The position numbers were made by a program, and so were the translations under genes. This document shows, piece by piece, positions 1 through 5,690 of a stretch of DNA of 5,707 bases. Position 1 is the first letter of the stretch. Each line of letters begins with the position of its first letter. This DNA is from Flavobacterium sp. Lineage in GTDB: Bacteria; Bacteroidota; Bacteroidia; Flavobacteriales; Flavobacteriaceae. The stretch covers positions 1 to 5,707 of the forward strand of contig JAHEBK010000124.1 in NCBI GenBank assembly GCA_024642295.1, read 5' to 3'. The notes beneath the pieces are model-generated. The model ran no database searches, had not been told where the DNA came from, and saw only the letters and a list, made by a program, of their open reading frames with translations.

Positions 1-977
1 AAATTCCCTGTTGGATCAATAGCAAAATTACGAGGGCCATCACCTAAAGTACTGGTTCTAGAAACAAATTCTAGTTTGCCATTTTTTTCTATTTTAAAAC
101 AGCTAATATCATTAGCTTCTCCTCTATTGGTAGCATATAAAAATTGTTCGTCAGGTGAAATATGAATATCTGCTGCCGTAAAAGATTGATTAAATCCATC
201 ACTTAAAACAGTCGTTTCTTGTACTAATTTTAAATTCCCTTTTTTATAATTAAATACCGATACGGTTCCATCTAGTTCTTGCAATAAATACGCTTTTTTC
301 CCATCCTTACTAAACGTAAAATGTCTCGGCCCACTTCCCGATTTAACGCTAATTGCATTTTTCAATTCCAAAGGTTGTTTGGCGTTTGGAATGTATTTAT
401 AAGAATACACTTTATCACTTCCTAAATCTGAAGCAAAAACATACTGATGGTCAGGGAAAAACTGTACCATGTGCAAATGTGCTTTCTCTTGTCGTTTCAC
501 ATTTGGACCTTTTCCTTCGTGTTGCATAAGTTGTTTTAATGCTGTAACGCTACCGTCATTATTCTTACCAAAAATAGAAACATTCCCACCTGAGTAATTC
601 GCAGTAATAACCGAATGTTCGTCATTGATAATAAAACAAGGATTTTCACCTGATGTTTTTTGTTGGTTTAATAAATTTAACTTTCCGCTTTTTGCATCAA
701 AACCAAAAGCAGTTACCTGACTGTTTGCTGCATTAGAATTTACAGTATATACAAATTTATTATCTTGAGATACAGACAAATAACTTGGACTATCAATAGA
801 AATCGATTCAGATTTATAATTTGCTACTCCAGATTGTGTATCGAATTCATATACATAAACTCCCTTACTATCGCATTTATTGGTATAGGTTCCAATAAGT
901 AAATTAAGCTTTGTTTCTTGTGCATAAAAGGAAATTGTAAACAAAATTGTAAAAACAATTAGAAGATTATTTTTCAT
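1..977 (-). CDS. Exported lactonase-family beta-propeller protein (6-phosphogluconolactonase-like), 3' end cut by window edge
   Basis: The frame opens at ATG (complement of 975-977) and stays open to the left edge, giving 325 complete codons; two bases of the next codon remain. Residues 1-19 (MKNNLLIVFTILFTISFYA) form a signal peptide with likely cleavage before Gln20 and no lipobox, so the mature protein should be periplasmic or outside the cell. The rest matches the Lactonase family (PF10282, COG2706), a seven-bladed propeller: LLIGTYT near 26-32, ENP at 111-113, ANYSGGNVSIF at 126-136, AHLHMVQFFPD at 166-176, ASDLGSDKVY at 182-191, GSGPRHFTFSKDGKKAYLLQEL at 214-235 and GDGPRNFAIDPTGN at 312-325. 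Family members usually run to about 340-380 residues, so only the last blade is probably missing. Cytosolic relatives hydrolyse 6-phosphogluconolactone; export makes that substrate unlikely, and the true substrate is unknown. It is transcribed away from the other genes. The family call is firm, the activity is not. Confidence 0.93.
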   Translation of the reverse strand, partial: MKNNLLIVFTILFTISFYAQETKLNLLIGTYTNKCDSKGVYVYEFDTQSGVANYKSESISIDSPSYLSVSQDNKFVYTVNSNAANSQVTAFGFDAKSGKLNLLNQQKTSGENPCFIINDEHSVITANYSGGNVSIFGKNNDGSVTALKQLMQHEGKGPNVKRQEKAHLHMVQFFPDHQYVFASDLGSDKVYSYKYIPNAKQPLELKNAISVKSGSGPRHFTFSKDGKKAYLLQELDGTVSVFNYKKGNLKLVQETTVLSDGFNQSFTAADIHISPDEQFLYATNRGEANDISCFKIEKNGKLEFVSRTSTLGDGPRNFAIDPTGN

Positions 978-983
978 TATTTA

Positions 984-1004
984 TATTTTAGAAATGCTAA
1001 AATA
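984..1004 (-). repeat. Hairpin in the leader of the lactonase gene
   Basis: Two perfect 8-base arms, TATTTTAG (984-991) and CTAAAATA (997-1004), flank a 5-base loop. On the minus strand the structure ends 6 bases before the lactonase ATG, inside the likely translation initiation region. No T-run follows on either strand, so it does not look like a terminator. It could affect translation initiation or be a protein-binding site; no regulator is evident. The stem is AT-rich and only moderately stable, so chance is possible. Confidence 0.4.
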
Positions 1005-1064
1005 CATATTAATCTTCAAAAAATGACACCTAAATTTTCTACTGAAAAAATACCAGCTTGTCCA

Positions 1065-1094
1065 TTCATAACTGTTTACAAATTTGTATTTTTG
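1065..1094 (+). promoter_or_regulatory. Candidate Bacteroidota-type promoter for the four-gene cluster
   Basis: TATTTTTG at 1087-1094 is an exact match to the Bacteroidota -7 consensus TAnnTTTG. Nineteen bases upstream, TTC at 1065-1067 matches the -33 TTG element at two of three positions; an exact TTG at 1058-1060 is 26 bases away, which is too far for the usual spacing. Transcription would start near 1100, giving a leader of about 50 nt before the ATG at 1153. The 12-bp palindrome 1077-1088 overlaps the -7 box. The site is inferred from consensus only. Confidence 0.5.
1077..1088. repeat. 12-bp perfect palindrome overlapping the -7 box
   Basis: TACAAATTTGTA is a perfect dyad centred between 1082 and 1083, and its last two bases are the first two of the TATTTTTG -7 box. 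The position would suit a repressor operator, but dyads of this length arise by chance in AT-rich DNA and no regulator gene is present in the window. Confidence 0.35.
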
Positions 1095-1105
1095 GCTAGC
1101 AATTA

Positions 1106-1137
1106 ACTGCTTTTGACCAAAATCAACTTCAAGCAGT
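1106..1137 (+). promoter_or_regulatory. Leader stem-loop upstream of the BatA-type gene
   Basis: ACTGCTT (1106-1112) pairs perfectly with AAGCAGT (1131-1137). Inside it TTGA (1113-1116) can pair with TCAA (1123-1126) around the loop CCAAAA, leaving a 4-base bulge at 1127-1130. The structure would start a few bases after the predicted transcription start and end 15 bases before ATG 1153. No run of T follows, so a terminator is unlikely; an mRNA stability or translation-control element is a reasonable guess. It resembles no riboswitch class that I recognise. Confidence 0.4.
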
Positions 1138-1152
1138 AAACTTTTGAACTCA

Positions 1153-3081
1153 ATGTATTTTAAACATCCTGAACTTTTATACTTTCTGTTCTTATTAATC
1201 GTTCCGATTTTGGTGCATCTCTTTCAATTACGCCGATTCAAAAAAGAATACTTCACTAATGTTCAAGTTCTTAAAGCACTAAAAATACAAACACGTAAAA
1301 GTTCCACCATTAAAAAATGGTTGCTTTTAGCCTGTCGATTGCTTCTGTTGACTTTTATTATTTTGGCTTTCGCACAACCCTATTTCAAAGCCAAAGACAG
1401 CGAAAACCGCTCCAATGAAATGTATATTATACTTGATAATTCTTTGAGTATGCAAGCCAAAGGCAAAAAAGGAGAATTACTAAAACGTGCGGTCCAAGAA
1501 TTACTGGAAACCATTCCTGAAAATGCTACTTTTTCATTGTTAACAAACTCAGATGCTTTTTGGAACACTACCAAAAAAGAAATACAATCAGAGCTACAAA
1601 ACCTAAAATACAGTGCACTTCCTTTTCAAATTGAATCACTTTTGGGACAAATACAATCCCATAAATCGGCATTCAAAAAAGACATTGTAATTATCACTGA
1701 TGCAGTAGGTATAGAAAAAAAACAACTGCAAAACATTCCTAAAGATGACAATACCTTTTTTGTCATTCCAAAAGCCGAACAAAAGAACAACATTGCCATT
1801 GATAGTGTTTACATTCAGGAAACCTTAGATAATTTTTATAATTTGAATGTAGAATTAGCAAGTTATGGTGAAGATATCAAGCCAACTTCGATTGCCATTT
1901 ACAACAACCATAAACTGATTGCTAAAACAATTGTTTCTTTTGACACACCAAAAAAAACGATTCCGTTTACCATCCCGAAACAAACTTTTCATGGATATGT
2001 AAGCATTGATGACAACGGGTTAGCCTTTGACAACAACTATTATTTTAGTATTTCAAAGACACAAAAAACTGCCGTTTTAAGTATTGGCGAAAACGAAAAA
2101 AGCAACTTCCTAAGTAGAATTTATACTGATGAAGAATTTGATTTTCAAAACAGTCCACTCAATTCTTTGGATTATAATGCACTTGAAAAACAAGATGTGA
2201 TTATTCTTAACGAAATCGATGATATTCCCCAAGCCTTGCAAACGACTTTGAAAACTTTGGTCGAAAAAGGAAGCAATTTGATTGTTATTCCTTCCCCTAA
2301 AAGTTCCGTTTCTCAACTGAATACCTTTTTATCCAACTTTGGAAACATCCAATACCAACAGCTAGAAACTACTGAAAAGCGAATTACCAAAATCAATTTT
2401 AATCATCCTTTATTTGCTTCCGTATTTGAGAATAAAGTAACGAATTTTCAGTATCCAAATACAAAAAGTACTTTTGGACTATCTGGTTCTTTTCCTGTTG
2501 TTTTGTATTACGAAGATGGAAATTCTTTTTTGAGTTCCAAAGTGAATTCGGCTACGGCAATTTCTATTTTTAGTGCTCCGTTGAACACAACTAATTCTAA
2601 CTTTCAACAATCACCATTGATTGTACCTACTTTTTACAAAATGGCTGTTCAAAATAAAAACAATGGCATCAAGGCGCGAATTATTGGTGATTCTAATCCG
2701 TATTTAGTTTCAGTTGCTTTATCGAAAGACGCTATTTTGACCGTAAAAAACAATGAGGAAGATTTTATCCCCTTACAACAAAGCGTCAATAACAAAGTAC
2801 AACTGAATTTTAACAACTTTCCTGAACAAGCTGGGAACTTCAATGTTTTTAATCAAACCGAAGCCGTGGACCAACTGAGTTTCAACTACAACCGTTCCGA
2901 AAGTAAAACTACCGATTCAAATGAAAATGGAATCGCAGATTACAAAACCTTGGATTCCATTACTACCGTTTTTGATCAATTACAAACCGAGCGAACAGAC
3001 AGCCAAATTTGGAAATGGTTTGTTATATTTGCATTGCTTTTTCTTCTTTTAGAAATGGCTCTCATTAAATTTTTGAAATAA
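1153..3081 (+). CDS. BatA-type membrane-anchored VWA domain protein
   Basis: This is a 642-residue protein. ATG 1153 is preferred over an in-frame TTG at 1144 because the protein then begins MYFKHPELLYFLFLLIVPIL, the usual opening of the BatA N-terminal double-transmembrane domain (PF07584), and TTG starts are rare in this phylum. Domains in order: a first membrane helix about 8-24 followed by HLFQLRRF; a second about 56-74 ending in AFAQP; a VWA-like domain about 88-205 with DNSLS at 95-99 (DxSxS of the MIDAS site) and an Asp at 183 in IITDA; a beta-rich domain about 214-302; a Rossmann-like segment about 303-400 resembling the glutamine-amidotransferase-like fold seen in related proteins; an unassigned stretch about 400-618; and a C-terminal membrane helix about 622-641. 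The MIDAS Thr is not apparent, so metal binding may be weak or absent. Most of the protein should face the periplasm. Bat proteins were named for Bacteroides aerotolerance, but no batB-E or MoxR ATPase gene is nearby; the specific function is unknown. Confidence 0.92.
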   Translation: MYFKHPELLYFLFLLIVPILVHLFQLRRFKKEYFTNVQVLKALKIQTRKSSTIKKWLLLACRLLLLTFIILAFAQPYFKAKDSENRSNEMYIILDNSLSMQAKGKKGELLKRAVQELLETIPENATFSLLTNSDAFWNTTKKEIQSELQNLKYSALPFQIESLLGQIQSHKSAFKKDIVIITDAVGIEKKQLQNIPKDDNTFFVIPKAEQKNNIAIDSVYIQETLDNFYNLNVELASYGEDIKPTSIAIYNNHKLIAKTIVSFDTPKKTIPFTIPKQTFHGYVSIDDNGLAFDNNYYFSISKTQKTAVLSIGENEKSNFLSRIYTDEEFDFQNSPLNSLDYNALEKQDVIILNEIDDIPQALQTTLKTLVEKGSNLIVIPSPKSSVSQLNTFLSNFGNIQYQQLETTEKRITKINFNHPLFASVFENKVTNFQYPNTKSTFGLSGSFPVVLYYEDGNSFLSSKVNSATAISIFSAPLNTTNSNFQQSPLIVPTFYKMAVQNKNNGIKARIIGDSNPYLVSVALSKDAILTVKNNEEDFIPLQQSVNNKVQLNFNNFPEQAGNFNVFNQTEAVDQLSFNYNRSESKTTDSNENGIADYKTLDSITTVFDQLQTERTDSQIWKWFVIFALLFLLLEMALIKFLK

Positions 3082-3083
3082 AC

Positions 3084-3100
3084 GAATTCATCATGAATTC
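3084..3100 (+). repeat. Short hairpin between the BatA-type and dihydroorotase-like genes
   Basis: GAATTCA (3084-3090) and TGAATTC (3094-3100) form a perfect 7-bp stem with a 3-base loop, two bases after the TAA of the upstream gene. It is followed by an A-rich stretch rather than T-rich, so it is not a canonical terminator and the genes can still be co-transcribed. It covers an in-frame ATG at 3093, which argues against that codon being the start of the next gene. A role in mRNA processing or stability is speculative. Confidence 0.4.
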
Positions 3101-3119
3101 TAAAAATAGAAACCACCTT

Positions 3120-4376
3120 ATGAAACTAATCATCCGAGAAGCAAAAATTATCGACTCTAAAAGTGCCTTTGATACTAAAATTGTAGATATTCTAATTGAA
3201 GGTGATTGCATAAGTAAAATAGGTGTTGGATTGCCTAATCCTGATGCTATTGAAGAATTAAAACTGGAGAACTTGCACCTTTCACAAGGTTGGTTTGACA
3301 GCAGTGTTTCACTTGGAGAACCAGGTTTTGAAGACAGAGAAACCATCGCTAACGGACTTAAAGTAGCAGGAAAAAGTGGTTTTACTGCCATAGCTTTACA
3401 ACCAAATTCGTTTCCTATAATCGACAATCAATCGCAAATTCTTTTTGTAAAAAACAAAGCTAATGGAAGTGCGACGCAACTCTATCCTATCGGTGCTTTG
3501 ACCAAAGGAAGCGAAGGAAATGACCTTGCTGAATTGTTTGATATGAAAAATGCAGGAGCTATTGCTTTTGGTGATTACAACAAGAGTCAGGGAAATGCTA
3601 ATATGTTGAAAATAGCCTTGCAATACGTGCAAGACTTTGACGGATTAGTCATAGCTTTTCCTCAAGATGAAAAAATAAAAGGAAACGGTGTCGTAAACGA
3701 AGGCGTAGTTTCTACCCGATTAGGTTTAAAAGGAATCCCTAATCTAGCTGAAGAATTGCAAATCGCTCGTAACTTATTCTTACTGGAATACACAGGCGGA
3801 AAAATGCACATTCCTACCGTTTCAACAGCTAAAGCAGTACAACTGATTCGGGAGGCTAAAGCCAAAGGGTTGCAAGTAACTGCAAGTGCTACCATACATC
3901 ATTTGGTTTTCACGGATGAAAAACTAGAGGAATTTGACAGCCGTCATAAAGTAAGTCCACCATTACGAACAGATATTGATCGAAAAGCATTAATCGAAGG
4001 TGTTCTTGACGGAACCATCGACATGATTACGACAGACCACAACCCTATCGATATCGAACATAAAAAAATGGAATTTGATATGGCTAAAAATGGTACTATC
4101 GGACTCGAAAGTGCTTTTGGTGCTTTGATGACCATTTTACCTTTAGAAATTGTTATCGAGAAATTAACTGCTGGAAAAGCTACTTTTGGTATCGAAAGCA
4201 CACCAATTGAAGAAGGCGCTAAAGCCAATTTCAGTTTGTTTAATCCCGAAGGAAAAAGCACATTTACTGTAGCTTCTATTCTATCAAAATCTAAAAATTC
4301 TGCTTTCCTTGGAATGAAATTAAAAGGGAAAGCCTACGGAATTATCAATCAAGGACAATTACTATTAGGAGAATAA
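3120..4376 (+). CDS. pyrC-like: Dihydroorotase homologue lacking most metal ligands (probable pseudo-dihydroorotase)
   Basis: This 418-residue protein belongs to the class I dihydroorotase branch of the amidohydrolase superfamily. ATG 3120 was chosen over in-frame ATG 3093 because MKLIIREAKIID is the normal family beginning, the leader before it is A-rich (AAAAATAGAAA), and 3093 sits in a hairpin. Family signatures are clear: GWFDSSVSLGEPGFEDRE (57-74), PNSFPIIDN (95-103), NEGVVSTRLGLKGIPNLAEE (193-212), MHIPTVSTAKAVQLIREAKAKG (229-250), IHHLVFTDE (259-267), KVSPPLRT (277-284) and TTDHNPI (304-310). Active dihydroorotases have DxHxHLREPG; here the histidines are Ser62 and Ser64 and the Arg is Gly66. 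The HVS histidine is Thr233. Asp183, the HH at 260-261 and the catalytic-type Asp306 remain. I infer that it cannot hold the usual metal centre and is likely non-catalytic, perhaps structural like Pseudomonas PyrC'/PyrX with aspartate transcarbamoylase. Automatic annotation would say dihydroorotase; the symbol marks family only. It lies 38 nt after the BatA-type gene. Confidence 0.9.
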   Translation: MKLIIREAKIIDSKSAFDTKIVDILIEGDCISKIGVGLPNPDAIEELKLENLHLSQGWFDSSVSLGEPGFEDRETIANGLKVAGKSGFTAIALQPNSFPIIDNQSQILFVKNKANGSATQLYPIGALTKGSEGNDLAELFDMKNAGAIAFGDYNKSQGNANMLKIALQYVQDFDGLVIAFPQDEKIKGNGVVNEGVVSTRLGLKGIPNLAEELQIARNLFLLEYTGGKMHIPTVSTAKAVQLIREAKAKGLQVTASATIHHLVFTDEKLEEFDSRHKVSPPLRTDIDRKALIEGVLDGTIDMITTDHNPIDIEHKKMEFDMAKNGTIGLESAFGALMTILPLEIVIEKLTAGKATFGIESTPIEEGAKANFSLFNPEGKSTFTVASILSKSKNSAFLGMKLKGKAYGIINQGQLLLGE

Positions 4377-4385
4377 ATTAACGAT

Positions 4386-4706
4386 ATGAATCAAGATAAA
4401 GAAAGTAAAAATATAGCCATCATTAGCTATTTCACGATTATAGGAGCTGTTATTGCTCTTTTTATGAACTCAGATAAGAAAAGTACTTTTGCTTCTTTTC
4501 ACATTCGTCAAGCATTAGGTATTTTTTTATCCTTTTTTTTAATTGGATATTTTATTGGATATTTTGACAGCTGGACTATTTCTTCTGCCTTTTACTTGTT
4601 TTATTTTATCCTTTGGATTTATGGATTTTTAGGTGCTTTACAAGGCGAAATGAAAGCCATTCCAATTTTAGGTGAACAGTTCCAAAAAATATTTAAAAAC
4701 GTTTAA
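4386..4706 (+). CDS. DUF4870 small integral membrane protein
   Basis: This 106-residue protein has three hydrophobic segments, about 10-27, 42-60 and 64-86. The DUF4870 signatures are visible: an N-terminal helix IAIISYFTIIGAVIALFMN, then FASFHIRQALG (35-45) between helices 1 and 2, and GALQGEMKAIPILGE (83-97) near the C-terminus. The FHxRQ motif is shared with the wider Tic20-like membrane family, but the bacterial proteins have no established role. It starts 9 nt after the dihydroorotase-like gene and ends 8 nt before the hydrolase, so co-transcription is likely. Helix 2 contains a perfect 12-bp tandem duplication (4542-4565, IGYF twice) and is preceded by T7 and T8 runs. The family call is good; the function is unknown. 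Confidence 0.88.
   Translation: MNQDKESKNIAIISYFTIIGAVIALFMNSDKKSTFASFHIRQALGIFLSFFLIGYFIGYFDSWTISSAFYLFYFILWIYGFLGALQGEMKAIPILGEQFQKIFKNV
4542..4565 (+). repeat. Perfect 12-bp tandem duplication inside the DUF4870 gene
   Basis: ATTGGATATTTT occurs twice back to back (4542-4553 and 4554-4565). The unit is a multiple of three, so the protein carries IGYF-IGYF at residues 53-60 in the second membrane helix without loss of frame. It follows a T7 run (4522-4528) and a T8 run (4533-4540). This looks like a slippage duplication or simply a repetitive helix. Confidence 0.7.
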
Positions 4707-4714
4707 TCACAAAC

Positions 4715-5374
4715 ATGAACTTATCATTAGAATACCTTATCAGAGAACCTAAAATAAAATTAGACAAAAACCCTTTATTGCTTTTATTGCACGGATACGG
4801 TAGCAACGAAGCCGATTTATTTTCATTTGCTTCCGAACTTCCAGATGAATATTACATCATTTCGGCACGTGGACCTTATGATTTACAATACGGAAGCTAT
4901 GCTTGGTATGCCATCAACTTTGATGCTGACGAAAATAAATTCTCCGACTTGGTACAGGCTAAAGAATCACGAGATTTAATTGCCCGTTTTATTGATGAAT
5001 TAATCACTAATTATCCCATTGACCCTAAAAATGTGAGTTTGTTAGGCTTTAGTCAAGGGGCTATTTTGAGTTATGCTATTGCGCTTTCACATCCTGAAAA
5101 AATCAAAAATATAATTGCTTTAAGCGGTTATGCTAACGAAGATATGATGGAAGAAAATTACGAGAAAAATGATTTTAGCAACTTGCGAATTTTCCATTCA
5201 CACGGAACCGTTGACCAAGTAATCCCAGTAGAATGGGCCAGAAAAACAAGCCCGTTCTTGAAGAATTTAAAAATCGATGCCACTTATAAAGAATATCCTG
5301 TAGGTCACGGAGTAGCCCCTCAAAATTTCTATGATTTTAGAAATTGGTTAATAGAGGACAAAGTCAATTCTTAG
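4715..5374 (+). CDS. Phospholipase/carboxylesterase-type alpha/beta hydrolase
   Basis: This 219-residue cytosolic protein, with no signal peptide or membrane helix, has the length and motifs of the PF02230 phospholipase/carboxylesterase family (YpfH/EstB-like serine esterases). LLLLHGYGSNEADL (22-35) carries the oxyanion-loop HGxGSN motif, ISARGP (49-54) is the conserved strand motif, and GFSQG (111-115) is the GxSxG nucleophile elbow with Ser113. GTVDQVIPV (164-172) supplies Asp167 and VGHGVAPQN (196-204) supplies His198, so the catalytic triad is complete. Such enzymes hydrolyse short-chain carboxylic esters or lysophospholipids; the natural substrate here cannot be read from sequence. It starts 8 nt after the DUF4870 gene and is the last clear member of the cluster. 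ATG 4715 is the natural start, giving a leader strand before the HGYG motif of normal length. Confidence 0.93.
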   Translation: MNLSLEYLIREPKIKLDKNPLLLLLHGYGSNEADLFSFASELPDEYYIISARGPYDLQYGSYAWYAINFDADENKFSDLVQAKESRDLIARFIDELITNYPIDPKNVSLLGFSQGAILSYAIALSHPEKIKNIIALSGYANEDMMEENYEKNDFSNLRIFHSHGTVDQVIPVEWARKTSPFLKNLKIDATYKEYPVGHGVAPQNFYDFRNWLIEDKVNS

Positions 5375-5397
5375 AACCATTAATTCTCATTCACAAT

Positions 5398-5446
5398 TTT
5401 AAAAAAGAGTTTTGCATTTGCTAAAAATGTATAAATCTTTTTTAAA
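5398..5446 (+). terminator. Weak inverted repeat after the hydrolase, possible transcript end
   Basis: TTTAAAAAAGA (5398-5408) and TCTTTTTTAAA (5436-5446) are perfect 11-base inverted repeats, starting 23 bases past the hydrolase TAG. The loop is 27 bases and the stem has a single G:C pair, so stability is poor. A T-rich stretch (5447-5458) follows. It is in the right place to end the cluster transcript, but it is not a canonical intrinsic terminator and A- and T-runs pair by chance in such DNA. Confidence 0.25.
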
Positions 5447-5663
5447 TCTTTCGTTTTTAATAATTGAAAATCCAGAAAATGTTTTCCAAAAAAAGCTTAT
5501 TCATAGTTTGTTTTATGGAAGAATAATTATTCTAAGTTATCAAAAAAAATCAAAAGAACCCCTTGATGACAGCTATAACTGCAGCACAAACTCTGAAAAT
5601 GATTTTTACTTTCCCAAAATCGGGACAAGAAGAAGAAACAACATAAGAAACAAGCTTAATTAA
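5427..5663 (+). CDS. Doubtful small open frame, 78 codons, no recognised family
   Basis: ATG 5427 opens a frame MYKSFLNLSFLIIENPENVF... ending in FPKIGTRRRNNIRNKLN; an in-frame TTG at 5412 would add five residues but is an unlikely start. The N-terminal third is hydrophobic and Phe/Leu/Ile-rich, as expected of translated AT-rich noncoding DNA, and the C-terminal third is basic. No domain is recognisable. It overlaps two other short open frames in the same patch, including one on the opposite strand, so it is listed only so that the reader knows it exists. Confidence 0.15.
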   Translation: MYKSFLNLSFLIIENPENVFQKKLIHSLFYGRIIILSYQKKSKEPLDDSYNCSTNSENDFYFPKIGTRRRNNIRNKLN

Positions 5664-5690
5664 ACACTTATAGACGAGCTTATATTTTAA

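Larger units (their letters stand above)
5375..5690. other. AT-rich stretch without a confident gene
   Basis: About 316 bases follow the hydrolase. They hold the weak inverted repeat at 5398-5446, a 14-bp palindrome AGAATAATTATTCT at 5520-5533, an A8 run at 5542-5549 and, from about 5553 to 5643, a patch visibly richer in G and C than its flanks. That patch is open in three frames: plus-strand ATG 5427 to TAA 5663 (78 codons), plus-strand ATG 5566 to TAA 5646 (26 codons, MTAITAAQTLKMIFTFPKSG then QEEETT), and a minus-strand frame entering from the right edge and ending at TGA 5550-5552 (about 51 residues, ending in CAAVIAVIKGFF). I recognise none of these products. It may be a small gene, a decayed gene or a structured RNA. 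Confidence 0.5.

Noticed and set aside
1144..1152. In-frame TTG start adding three residues to the BatA-type protein
   Set aside because: TTG starts are rare in this phylum, and ATG 1153 gives the usual N-terminus of the BatA domain.
3084..3100. Hairpin read as an intrinsic terminator separating two transcripts
   Set aside because: The stem is short and is followed by an A-rich stretch rather than a T run.
3093..3119. ATG 3093 as start of the dihydroorotase-like protein (nine extra residues)
   Set aside because: The extra residues MNSKNRNHL precede the normal family start MKLIIREAKIID, and the codon lies within a perfect hairpin.
3065..3427. 120-codon open frame on the minus strand
   Set aside because: It lies antisense to the well-supported dihydroorotase-like gene, has no recognisable domain, and is explained by the codon bias of the plus-strand gene.
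3944..4261. 105-codon open frame on the minus strand
   Set aside because: It is antisense to conserved dihydroorotase motifs (KVSPPLRT, TTDHNPI) and has low-complexity composition typical of a shadow frame.
5412..5426. TTG 5412 as the start of the small downstream frame
   Set aside because: The frame itself is doubtful, and an ATG five codons later is the more ordinary start.
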